Below, piece after piece: positions 48,309-56,224 of a stretch of DNA of 64,000 bases (positions within the stretch are counted from its first letter, which is position 1; each line of letters begins with the position of its first letter). This DNA comes from Planctomycetota bacterium (GTDB taxonomy: Bacteria > Planctomycetota > Planctomycetia > Isosphaerales > Isosphaeraceae), in the NCBI GenBank assembly GCA_028291545.1, contig JAQGHR010000057.1, positions 102,313 to 166,312 of the forward strand, in the 5' to 3' direction. A program made the translations under genes and the position numbers. The notes under the pieces were generated by a model. The model was given only the letters and a program-made list of their open reading frames with translations, had not been told where the DNA came from and searched no databases.

Positions 48309-48560
48309 TGGAGAAACGGCTGCCAGAGCCGCCCCCACGGCCTCATCCTTGGTCCTGGCAGACTCTGCCTGCCACACGGACGGAGGATCGCGCCCATTTC
48401 CAGCGATTCCGGGATCGAATTCCGTCCCGGTCACGATGTTCTTCTCGGAAGTGTTGGTGACGAACCTCGCGTGGAAATGAGTTTCGATTCCTCTCGGGGG
48501 ATTTTTATTCCCTGACGGGCGGGGCAGCAGCGATCGAAAGCCGGGGTGGGTCGAGAGCAT
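48294..48560 (-). CDS. Possible small gene or gene remnant (88 aa)
   Basis: Convergent with rph and overlapping its last 15 bases, an ATG at 48560 gives 88 aa. The C-terminal two thirds look like protein rather than noise: HFHARFVTNTSEKNIVTGTE, then VWQAESARTKDEAVGAALAA. The ending resembles the short alpha-beta domains that finish with a TxxEAVG helix (HicB-like or planctomycete small proteins), but I cannot name it. Upstream translation is unconvincing, so this may be a decayed tail of a longer gene. No SD was seen. Confidence 0.3.
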   Translation of the reverse strand: MLSTHPGFRSLLPRPSGNKNPPRGIETHFHARFVTNTSEKNIVTGTEFDPGIAGNGRDPPSVWQAESARTKDEAVGAALAAVSPSIAA

Positions 48561-48774
48561 CTCGCAAGTACGGACGCCCCGCGCTCGCGTCGATGCAGGC
48601 GACGCTATCTCCGTGGAATTTCGCTCTGGGCAGAAAATTCCCCGTCTGATAAAGTCCGGCCCTTGATCTGCCGGGCACCACCTCGCACTTGATTCCGCAT
48701 GAACCCCGTCCGGCATGGAACGTTCGCGACTCACGCGTGCCGGATCGGTCCGCGCTCCCAAGGAGGGGATCGCC
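48309..48774. other. 466-base region between rph and the secreted-protein gene
   Basis: No plus-strand gene. Its left part holds the possible minus-strand small ORF (48294-48560). A locally AT-rich GGGGATTTTTATTCCC lies near 48500. AAGGAGGGG at 48760-48768 is the SD of the next gene. Confidence 0.45.
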
Positions 48775-50034
48775 ATGAAGACTCGGAAGACGACGACGGC
48801 TCTGACCCTTGGCCTTGCCATCGGCCTGTCCATCCCGGCCTCGGCCCAGTACGGCGGCAAGGGCTCGCCCCAGCCGCCGCCGAGGGGTGGCGCGGGCACA
48901 ACCGTGCCGGGGACCTTCACCCCGCCGGGGACCGCGTCCAGAACAACGGCGACCGCAAAGGCCGGCAACCCGACCCGTGACCCGAACCTCCTTCGATCCA
49001 ACGATCAGGTCCCTGAGCCGATCTCGCTGGATCAGATCCAGGCGCCGAAACTCGCCGCGCTCGCGGAGCCGATCGATGCCTATTTGCTCCAGAAGGAGCA
49101 TGGCCCGTTCATGGTCTGCGCTTATAATTTCCGCGGTCCCGACGCCGCCAAGTACGCGCAGATCCTCGCGATGGAACTGAGACGCGAGTATAAACTGCCC
49201 GCGTACATCTGGTTCGTGAAGGTGCAGCCGATGCACAGCAACATCCAGGGCATCCAGCCGACGGCGCCGCCTCACGCCCGGAACGGCGACATGGCCCTCC
49301 CCGAGAAGCTCCGCACTCACGACGAAGCGGCCGTCCTGGTGGGAAACTGCAAGACCATCGACGAGTCGGAGAAGCTGCTCCATCAGGTCAAGAAGATCGT
49401 GCCGCGCTGCTTGAAGGACTTCCCCGTGATTTACCAGAATCGCAAGGGCAAGGGCCTCAATCGCGCGATGATGACGACGAATCCGTTCCAGCCCTCGCAG
49501 AACCTGTTCCCTGGCGCAGGCCCGGGCGTCGCTCCTCACGGACCGGTCGTCCAGCAGGGACAGAAGTTCGATCCCTTCGTCGCCATCCAGAATTTCGAGC
49601 AGACGAAGCCGGCGGACCCCTTGGTGTTGCTCATGAATAAAGGGTCGGGAAGCCTCTTCCACAATCCCGCCGCCTATACCCTTCAGGTGGCGGAATACAC
49701 CGGGCGAGCGTATTTCTTGCCCACGGGAGCCACGGTCAAGGACAACAAGGAAAGCCTGAAGACCAGCCCGCTCCAGACCGCTTTCGACGACGCGGAACAG
49801 CTTGTCGAGGCTCTTAACAAGTGCAAGAGCATGGGCGGCATGAAGGCGTACTTCTATCACTCGCGGTACGGCAGCGTCGTCACCGTGGGCGGATTCAACT
49901 CGCCGAACGACCCGAATTTCAAGCAGGTCTACGACAACATGAAGAACGTCTCCAAGGAGCTGAGCAGCAGGGGATTCACCCAACTCGCCCTGCGTCCCTC
50001 GCAAACGCCCATGCCAGTTCCAAAAGCCAAGTGA
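48775..50034 (+). CDS. Secreted hypothetical protein
   Basis: An AAGGAGGGG SD sits upstream of the ATG at 48775 (419 aa), and a signal peptide follows (MKTRKTTTALTLGLAIGLSI, then PASAQ); the track start at 48715 would bury it. A Gly/Pro/Thr-rich linker (about residues 26-75) leads to an alpha-beta region with two similar segments. One reads FMVCAYNFRGPDAAKYAQIL and the other YTLQVAEYTGRA... KSMGGMKAYFYHSRYGSVV. These look like a duplicated SPOR-like fold. The family is seen in planctomycetes but I know of no function. It separates rph from rdgB. Confidence 0.75.
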   Translation: MKTRKTTTALTLGLAIGLSIPASAQYGGKGSPQPPPRGGAGTTVPGTFTPPGTASRTTATAKAGNPTRDPNLLRSNDQVPEPISLDQIQAPKLAALAEPIDAYLLQKEHGPFMVCAYNFRGPDAAKYAQILAMELRREYKLPAYIWFVKVQPMHSNIQGIQPTAPPHARNGDMALPEKLRTHDEAAVLVGNCKTIDESEKLLHQVKKIVPRCLKDFPVIYQNRKGKGLNRAMMTTNPFQPSQNLFPGAGPGVAPHGPVVQQGQKFDPFVAIQNFEQTKPADPLVLLMNKGSGSLFHNPAAYTLQVAEYTGRAYFLPTGATVKDNKESLKTSPLQTAFDDAEQLVEALNKCKSMGGMKAYFYHSRYGSVVTVGGFNSPNDPNFKQVYDNMKNVSKELSSRGFTQLALRPSQTPMPVPKAK

Positions 50035-50067
50035 CGCACTCGCCGGGTCGCTTTCGGGGCAACGGAT

Positions 50068-50685
50068 GTGAGGCTGATACTCGCCACACGCAACGTCAAA
50101 AAGGGCCGTGAGATGACGGCCCTCCTCGCCCCACCGTGGGAGCCCTCCGCACGGCTCTCCCGGCTGGAGATCCACACGCTTGCGGACTTTCCCGACCTGC
50201 CCGAGACGGTCGAAGACGCGCCGACGTTCGCGGGAAATGCCCGCAAGAAGGCGTCCGAGGCCGCCGCCGCGCTGAACTCCTGGGTCATCGCCGATGATTC
50301 CGGGCTATCCGTCGACGCACTGGACGGCGCGCCCGGGGTTTTCTCCGCGCGTTACGCCGGTACTCACGGCGACGACGACGCCAACAATCGCAAGTTGCTG
50401 GCGGCCCTGACGGATGTGCCCGACGATCGTCGGGGCGCGGCCTTCGTTTGTGCTTTGGCGGTCTCCGACCCGTCCGGAAAGATCGTGGCCGAGACGGAAG
50501 GTCAGTGTCGCGGACGAATCACCCGGGAAGTTTCCGGCTCCGGGGGATTCGGATATGACCCACTCTTTCTCATCCGCGAATATCACAAGACCTTCGGTGA
50601 ACTCGGGCCGATCGTCAAGCATCAGCTCAGCCACCGGGCGCGGGCCTTCATGCGGCTGAGGCCCCGCCTGGAACGCCTCTTGTGA
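50068..50685 (+). CDS. rdgB: Non-canonical purine NTP pyrophosphatase (RdgB/HAM1)
   Basis: The enzyme hydrolyses dITP, dXTP and ITP so that they do not enter nucleic acids. The 205-aa product starts at GTG with LILATRNVKKGREM (the family's T-x-N-x-x-K substrate motif), then FAGNARKKASEAAA, VIADDSGLSVDAL, PGVFSARYAG and SGGFGYDPLF. All are in order and the length is normal. ArgB-to-RdgB genes run on the same strand with short gaps, so co-transcription is possible. Confidence 0.95.
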   Translation: MRLILATRNVKKGREMTALLAPPWEPSARLSRLEIHTLADFPDLPETVEDAPTFAGNARKKASEAAAALNSWVIADDSGLSVDALDGAPGVFSARYAGTHGDDDANNRKLLAALTDVPDDRRGAAFVCALAVSDPSGKIVAETEGQCRGRITREVSGSGGFGYDPLFLIREYHKTFGELGPIVKHQLSHRARAFMRLRPRLERLL

Positions 50686-50704
50686 TTCACGGAGAACGAT
50701 CACG

Positions 50705-51373
50705 ATGAACGTGACCGAAGTGATGAACGAGCTGAAGACGCGCGGCACGGCCCAGGCCCGCAAGACCTACCTTCGCCACGGAGCCGATGCGGACCTCTTC
50801 GGTGTCAGCTACGCCGATTTGAAGCTCCTGAAGAAGGCCATCAAGGTCGATCAGCCTCTGGCCGAGGCGCTCTGGAGTACGGGCAATTACGATGCCCGCA
50901 TCTTCGCCGCGATGATCGCCGACCCCAAGACGATCTCCGCGAAGTGCTTGACGAACTGGGTCAAGACCGCGACGAATTATCCCATCGCCGATGCGGTGGC
51001 TGGCGTCGCCGCCCAAAGCCCTGCCGGGGTCGATCTGATGACGCGCTGGACCGCGTCGAAGAACGAGTGGATCGCCAGCTCCGGCTGGTCCCTGCTCGCG
51101 GGCCTCGCCATTCATGCGACCGACCAGGACGACTCGCTCTTCTCGGCCCGCATCACGACCATCGAGAGCACCATCCACGCCTCGAAGAATCGCGTCCGCC
51201 ACACGATGAATGGGGCTCTGATCTCGATCGGGATCTACAAGCCGGGACTTCGAGATCAAGCCCTCGCCGCCGCATCCCGTATCGGCAAGGTTCTTGTGGA
51301 TCACGGCGACACCAGTTGCAAGACTCCTGAGGCCGTCCCGTATATCCAGAAGGCCCTCGCCCGCAAGGCCTGA
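50705..51373 (+). CDS. DNA alkylation repair (AlkD-like HEAT) protein
   Basis: The 222-aa helical protein has the AlkD/AlkC-type HEAT-like repeats: RGTAQARKTYLRHGADADLF, SYADLKLLKKAIKVDQPLAE, TGNYDARIFAAMIADPKTIS and SLLAGLAIHATDQDDSLFSA. AlkD-type glycosylases remove bulky N3/N7-alkyl purines without flipping the base. Aromatic and Asp residues of the AlkD catalytic site cannot be confirmed by eye, and several family members lack activity. It starts 19 bases after rdgB, and a strong bidirectional hairpin follows its stop. Confidence 0.85.
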   Translation: MNVTEVMNELKTRGTAQARKTYLRHGADADLFGVSYADLKLLKKAIKVDQPLAEALWSTGNYDARIFAAMIADPKTISAKCLTNWVKTATNYPIADAVAGVAAQSPAGVDLMTRWTASKNEWIASSGWSLLAGLAIHATDQDDSLFSARITTIESTIHASKNRVRHTMNGALISIGIYKPGLRDQALAAASRIGKVLVDHGDTSCKTPEAVPYIQKALARKA

Positions 51374-51399
51374 AGGGCGCTGAACCACGACCAAAACGG

Positions 51400-51437
51400 C
51401 ATCGGCCGGACGCTCCAGGTGGAGCGTCCGGCCGATG
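51400..51437. terminator. Bidirectional hairpin terminator between the AlkD-like and YTV genes
   Basis: A perfect 17-bp stem (CATCGGCCGGACGCTCC and its complement) encloses the 4-base loop AGGT. TTGTT follows on the plus strand and GTTTT-like bases on the minus strand. It separates two convergent genes. Confidence 0.85.
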
Positions 51438-51464
51438 TTGTTAGAACCTCATCCTCGTCGATCC

Positions 51465-53741
51465 TCACACCCTCTTATGGGAGAAGAGGCGACCGAGGAG
51501 CGGGTGCTTCGCGTCGCATTCGCCGCAGGCCGGGATCACGGTGACCGGGCTTTGCGGGGAGGCGACACTCTGGGCCGACGGCAGGCACTGCGAGGAGGGC
51601 AAGATCGGGGCCGGGCAATGCACGGTCACGGCGACCGGGCAGTGAACGGTCACGGGCACCTGCTTGCAGATCGTCTTCGGCACGCAGATCGTCTTGCACT
51701 CGGTCACCTTCCGCACCACGCAGACCGGGACGCACTGGGTCGTGGTCACCGGTACCTGGCGGCAGACGGTGTAGGGGACCTTCTTGACGCACTGGATGGT
51801 CTGCGTCTCGCAGACGGTCTGCGGGACCATCTTGACGCATTCCTGCGGCACCATCTCGCAGACCGTCTGCGGGCAGTGCTTGGTCTTCACTTCCGACACC
51901 ATCCGGCAGGTCGTGACCGGAACCTGGCACTGCCGGACCTCGCAGACCGTGCGGCAGGTGGTCACGGGGACCTGCTTGGAGCAGACCTCCGACACCATGC
52001 GGCAGGTCGTGACCGGGACCGTCTTGGCGCACTGCTCTCTCACCATGCGGGTGATCGTGCAGGGCACCTGCTTCACGGCCGTCTCTCGCACGAGGCGAGT
52101 GACCGTATACGGCACCTGCCGGCTCATGGTCTCGGGCACGTTGATCGTGACCGTGTAGGGCACCGTCTGGCACATGGTCTTGGGGACCATCTTCGTGACG
52201 CTGACCGGCACGCAACGGGTCGCCGTGCGGGCCACCATCGTGCAGTAGGTGTAGGGAACGGTCTTGACGCACGTCTCCTGAATCATGCGGCAGGTGGTCA
52301 CGGGGACCGTCTTGCTGCACTGGGTCTGGACAGTCTCGCAGATGGTCTCGGGGACCTGCTTGGAGCAGACCTCCTGAACCATGCGGCAGGTGGTGACCGG
52401 AACCTGCTTCACGCATTCCTGGGCGACCATCGTGCAGGTCGTCACCGGCACGGTCTTCTGCGTGGTGACCGGCACCTGCTTGCAGATGGTGAACGGGACT
52501 TGCTTGCAGACGACCTGTCGGTCCATGACCGTCTCGCAGACCGTCTCCATCACGCTTCGGGGCCGGTAGACCGTCTTCTCGCAATAGGTCGGCGGGCTCT
52601 GAACCCAGCAACCGTTCACGCACACCAGCTTGCCCGGGATGCAAACCCGCTCGACCACCGGCTCGCAAATCGTCTTGCAGACCTGACGCGAGACCGTGCG
52701 GGGGACGCAGACGGTCTCTTCGACCGTGCGGCAACCCGTCTCGGTGACCGTCTGGTAGCTGGTCTCGCAGACCGTCTTGTAGGAGGTCGTCTGCACCGGG
52801 CGGCAGGTGGTGTAGCGAACCTCTTTCAGGACCGTCTCACGGACCGGCTTGCACACGGTGTAGTTGACGGTCCGCATGACCGTCCGCCGCACCGGCGTGC
52901 AGACCGTGTAGTTCACCGTCTTGTACGAGGTCTCGCGGATCGGCTTGCAGACAGTGTAGGGAACCTGCTTGTAGCCGCACTGACGCACCGGCACCATCGT
53001 CGTGTACTGCTGCGGCTGCATGACGGTGCAACTGACCGGCACGCTGACCGTGTAGGGAACCTTCTTGTAGCAGGTCTTCTGCTCCTGCCTGCAGACGGTG
53101 TAATAGCACGTCTTGAAGCAGGTCTCGCTGACCGGGCGGCAGACCGTGTAGGGAACGGTCTTCATGACCGTTTCCTGGACCGGTCGGCAGACGGTGTAAT
53201 AGCACGTCTTGTATGAGGTCTCGCGAACCGGCTTGCAGACGGTGTAACTGACCGTCTTCAGGTGCGTCTCCGTCACCGGACGGGCCACGGTATACGACTT
53301 GGTTTCCATGTGGGTCTCGCGGACCGGACGGCAGGTGGTGTAGGCCACTTCCTTCCAGATCGTGCGAGAAACCGGCCGCTGGACCGTGTAACGCTGTTCC
53401 CGCATCACGGTGCGGTAAACAGGCTTCTGGATCGTGTAGGGCACATCCTTGCAAAGCTGCTCCGTGACGGTCTGGATGGTGGTGACCGTCTTCGGCTGCA
53501 TGACCGTCTCGGCCACATCGCGTGTGGTCGTCACGTTCTGGGGAACGTAGATCGTCTCCTGCACCGGCTTCAACACGGTGCAAAGCTGATCCCGGTACTC
53601 AATATGTCCCCCGCACTCCTGCTCGGGTGGACAACAGCGGTTCGAGGCCGCTCCAGCATAGCTGGCCGCCTCCGTCGTGCGATCGGTCCCCCACACCCCA
53701 ACAAACAGGGCCATGAGCGCAACCGACAGAAGTTTACGCAT
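51465..53741 (-). CDS. Cysteine-rich YTV-repeat envelope protein
   Basis: The start at MRKLLSVALMALFVG (758 aa) gives a signal peptide; the track start at 53795 adds 18 unlikely residues. After CCPPEQECGG the protein is almost entirely short repeats. The N-terminal half has roughly 20-residue units of the form xETSYKTVxYTVCKPVR. The C-terminal half has units such as KTVPVTTCRMVxEVC. A Cys-rich, Pro-containing spacer (VCIPGKLVCVNGCWVQ) divides them. YTV-motif proteins are a planctomycete-specific group found in their proteinaceous cell wall, where the regular Cys probably form disulfide cross-links. The tail ends CGECDAKHPLLGRLF. Long ORFs on the opposite strand are shadows of the repeats. Confidence 0.9.
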   Translation of the reverse strand: MRKLLSVALMALFVGVWGTDRTTEAASYAGAASNRCCPPEQECGGHIEYRDQLCTVLKPVQETIYVPQNVTTTRDVAETVMQPKTVTTIQTVTEQLCKDVPYTIQKPVYRTVMREQRYTVQRPVSRTIWKEVAYTTCRPVRETHMETKSYTVARPVTETHLKTVSYTVCKPVRETSYKTCYYTVCRPVQETVMKTVPYTVCRPVSETCFKTCYYTVCRQEQKTCYKKVPYTVSVPVSCTVMQPQQYTTMVPVRQCGYKQVPYTVCKPIRETSYKTVNYTVCTPVRRTVMRTVNYTVCKPVRETVLKEVRYTTCRPVQTTSYKTVCETSYQTVTETGCRTVEETVCVPRTVSRQVCKTICEPVVERVCIPGKLVCVNGCWVQSPPTYCEKTVYRPRSVMETVCETVMDRQVVCKQVPFTICKQVPVTTQKTVPVTTCTMVAQECVKQVPVTTCRMVQEVCSKQVPETICETVQTQCSKTVPVTTCRMIQETCVKTVPYTYCTMVARTATRCVPVSVTKMVPKTMCQTVPYTVTINVPETMSRQVPYTVTRLVRETAVKQVPCTITRMVREQCAKTVPVTTCRMVSEVCSKQVPVTTCRTVCEVRQCQVPVTTCRMVSEVKTKHCPQTVCEMVPQECVKMVPQTVCETQTIQCVKKVPYTVCRQVPVTTTQCVPVCVVRKVTECKTICVPKTICKQVPVTVHCPVAVTVHCPAPILPSSQCLPSAQSVASPQSPVTVIPACGECDAKHPLLGRLFSHKRV

Positions 53742-54202
53742 GGATAGACGCTCCACGACAGCTCTCCGGACACGGGGCGGTCCCGTCGGTTCCATCCTCG
53801 GATGCCGGATCCTCCGGCGCGGGTCCGCCTACTCACTGGAAAGCATCGTCATACGGGGATTCCCCGCTTCAACGTCTTTCTCCAAATCACCCAGTAATCC
53901 CGGGTCGCCGAGAACAGTCTCTTGGCCATCTTTGACCCAGACCACGCGAACATCCAGGACAACCATAAGGAACACCGCAATCGGCGAACGCGGAGTGTTC
54001 CGCAGAATCGTTACGCCCGGATCAGTCCGTGCCTCGGACTTCGGGGCTCAGAAACGCCGAGCCCTTGGATTTGCTCGGGCCCCGTTCCGTGTTGGACGAC
54101 GATCGCTCCGAGCCTGCCACTCTTCGGTAGCGATCCACCCCCCTGTTCGGTTAGGCTTTGGTCCCTCTTCTCTCGATCGAATGCGCCTGGGATTCGATAA
54201 CC
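53742..54202. other. 461-base divergent intergenic region
   Basis: Promoters of the YTV gene (minus) and the SDR gene (plus) should lie here. A palindrome-like GCGGGGAATCCCCG lies near 53853-53867. The 92-aa ORF at 53922-54200 is not convincing. I cannot fix a promoter. Confidence 0.4.
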
Positions 54203-54973
54203 ATGAATGTGCTCGATCGTTTCCGCCTCGACGGCCGGGTCGCTCTGGTGACCGGAGGTGCTCGCGGGCTGGGGATGGCCATCGCCCAGGCGCTTGCGTC
54301 CGCCGGCGCCTCGGTCGCGCTCTCGGCGCGGAGCCTGGACTCGGCGGAATCCGCGGCCAAGGTGCTTGCCGATTCGACCGGACGGAAGACCCTGGGGGTG
54401 TCCGCCGACGTCACCCGCCGCGATCAGGTCGAGGCGATGGTCGCGCGAACCTGCGAGGTCCTCGGGCGTCTCGATATCCTGGTGAATAACGCCGGGATCA
54501 ACATCCGAGGGCCGATCGAGGAACTTTCGGAAGAAGACTACGACGCGGTCCTGGACGCGAACCTCAAGGGCCCGTGGCTCTGCTGCCGGGCGGTCGCTCC
54601 GATCCTGAAAGCTCAGCGATGGGGACGCGTGATCAACGTGTCCAGCATGCTCGCCGAGGTCGGCATCGCGAACCGGACGCCCTACGCCTCCAGCAAGGGG
54701 GGGCTGACCATGCTGACGAAGACTTTGGCCCTGGAATGGGCTCCGTTCAATGTCACGGTCAACGCGATCTGCCCCGGCCCGTTCGCCACCGAGATGAACC
54801 TCGCGTTGATCAAGGACCCGGTCGTGAACGCCACGTTTACCAGCAAGATTCCCCTCGGCCGCTGGGGAGATCCCGCCGAGCTTGGTCCGGCCGCCGTGTT
54901 CCTGGCCTCCGAGGCGTCGAGCTTCATGACCGGGGCGAGCCTGTTTGTGGACGGCGGCTATACGGCACAATAG
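54203..54973 (+). CDS. Short-chain dehydrogenase/reductase (SDR)
   Basis: The start at MNVLDRFRLDGRVALVTGG gives 256 aa, the normal classical-SDR length. The NAD(P) motif is TGGARGLGMA, followed by NNAG (LVNNAGIN), the catalytic Ser in NVSSMLAE and YASSK (Tyr and Lys), and PGPFATEM after the core. It ends in MTGASLFVDGGYT. Gluconate 5-dehydrogenase and 3-oxoacyl-ACP reductase families share these features, so the substrate is open. It is 45 bases upstream of argJ on the same strand. Confidence 0.9.
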   Translation: MNVLDRFRLDGRVALVTGGARGLGMAIAQALASAGASVALSARSLDSAESAAKVLADSTGRKTLGVSADVTRRDQVEAMVARTCEVLGRLDILVNNAGINIRGPIEELSEEDYDAVLDANLKGPWLCCRAVAPILKAQRWGRVINVSSMLAEVGIANRTPYASSKGGLTMLTKTLALEWAPFNVTVNAICPGPFATEMNLALIKDPVVNATFTSKIPLGRWGDPAELGPAAVFLASEASSFMTGASLFVDGGYTAQ

Positions 54974-55018
54974 CGTCTTACTGCGTATGTCACGGGTCTG
55001 TACGAGGCGGGCAGAGCG

Positions 55019-56212
55019 ATGAGCGAGTTCTCCATCCCGAAGGGCTATCGCGCCAGCGGCGTGAGAGCGGGAATCAAGCCGTCCGGCGGGCTCGACCTCG
55101 CCCTGATCGTGGCCGACGCGCCCGGGGCGGCCGCCGGGACCTTCACCACCAACCGGGTGGCCGCCGCCCCGGTGAAGTGGGACCGCGAACTGCTGCCTTC
55201 CGACGGCATCCGTGCGATCGTCATCAACGCCGGAAACGCGAACGCCGCGACCGGCGAGGTCGGCTATCAGAACGCGCGTCGCACGGCGGAAATCGTGGCG
55301 GATCACCTCCAATGCGATCCCGAAGGCGTCCTCGTGGCCTCCACCGGCGTCATCGGGCATCAGTTGCCGATGGACTGTCTCGAAGAGGGGATCGGACGGG
55401 GATTCGAGGCCCTTTCTTACGAGCCCTCCGGGTTCAATGACGCGGCGAACGCGATCCTGACCACCGACTCTCGGCCCAAGATCGTCTCGCGCCGCATCCC
55501 GCTCGAAAGCGGCAAGTTCACGCTTTTCGGCATGGCGAAGGGTGCGGCCATGATCGGCCCGAGGATGGCCACGATGCTGGGATTCCTGATCACGGATGCC
55601 CGGATCGCGCCCGGGGCGTTGCAGGGGATTCTGTCCCGGGCGGTGGACGAATCCTTCAATTGCATCTCGGTCGAGGGCCATACCAGCACGAACGACACTG
55701 TGCTCCTCCTGGCCGGCAGCAACTCGGACCGCCCGTTCCTTCGCGGCGACGACCTGAAGGCCTTCTCGGCAGTGGTGGAGGACGCTTGCATCGAGCTGGC
55801 GAAGATGATTCCCGACGACGGCGAGGGAGCCACGCACCGGATCACCGTGGACGTGCAGGGCTGTCGCGACCGCGACGAGGCCGAGAAGATCGCGCGGGCG
55901 GTGGCCGATAGCCCGCTCGTCAAGACCGCCATTCATGGTGCCGACCCGAACTGGGGCCGCATCGTCTCCGCCGCGGGCTACGCCGGCATCCCGTTCGCCG
56001 AATCGGAGATGTCACTCCGTCTCAACGGCGTCCCTCTCTATGCCGAGGGTGTCCCCCTGCCCTTCGACGCCGAAAGCGTGTCTCGCGATCTTCGAGCGAA
56101 TCGCGAGGTCCATATCTTGCTCTCCTTCACCCGAGGCGGCGCCTCCATTCGCTTCTGGACCTGCGACCTCACCGCCGAATACATCCGCCTGAATGCCGAT
56201 TACACGACTTGA
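55019..56212 (+). CDS. argJ: Bifunctional glutamate N-acetyltransferase/amino-acid acetyltransferase (ArgJ)
   Basis: ArgJ transfers the acetyl group from N-acetylornithine to glutamate, closing the acetyl cycle of arginine synthesis. The 397-aa precursor has the self-cleavage site in VLVASTGVIGHQLP, where a Thr becomes the N-terminal nucleophile of the beta chain. Also present are TFTTNRVAAAPVKWDR, INAGNANAATGEVG, EGHTSTNDTVLLLAGSN, GADPNWGRIVSAAGYAG and the C-terminal YIRLNADYTT. It is 9 kb from argF. Whether it is mono- or bifunctional cannot be told; argA is not in the window. Confidence 0.95.
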   Translation: MSEFSIPKGYRASGVRAGIKPSGGLDLALIVADAPGAAAGTFTTNRVAAAPVKWDRELLPSDGIRAIVINAGNANAATGEVGYQNARRTAEIVADHLQCDPEGVLVASTGVIGHQLPMDCLEEGIGRGFEALSYEPSGFNDAANAILTTDSRPKIVSRRIPLESGKFTLFGMAKGAAMIGPRMATMLGFLITDARIAPGALQGILSRAVDESFNCISVEGHTSTNDTVLLLAGSNSDRPFLRGDDLKAFSAVVEDACIELAKMIPDDGEGATHRITVDVQGCRDRDEAEKIARAVADSPLVKTAIHGADPNWGRIVSAAGYAGIPFAESEMSLRLNGVPLYAEGVPLPFDAESVSRDLRANREVHILLSFTRGGASIRFWTCDLTAEYIRLNADYTT

Positions 56213-56224
56213 GACGAGGGATTC

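Noticed and set aside
51475-52734. 419-aa minus-strand ORF in another frame of the YTV gene
   Set aside because: Off-frame reading of the YTV repeats (repeating HDLPHG); no signal peptide.
51435-53216. 593-aa plus-strand ORF full of HLADRL/HGDLL-like repeats
   Set aside because: It is the antisense image of the YTV repeats, so its regularity is inherited from the real gene.
53922-54200. 92-aa ORF between the YTV and SDR genes
   Set aside because: No SD, composition like intergenic sequence, lies where promoters are expected.
54011-55936. 641-aa minus-strand ORF
   Set aside because: Antisense to the SDR and argJ genes.
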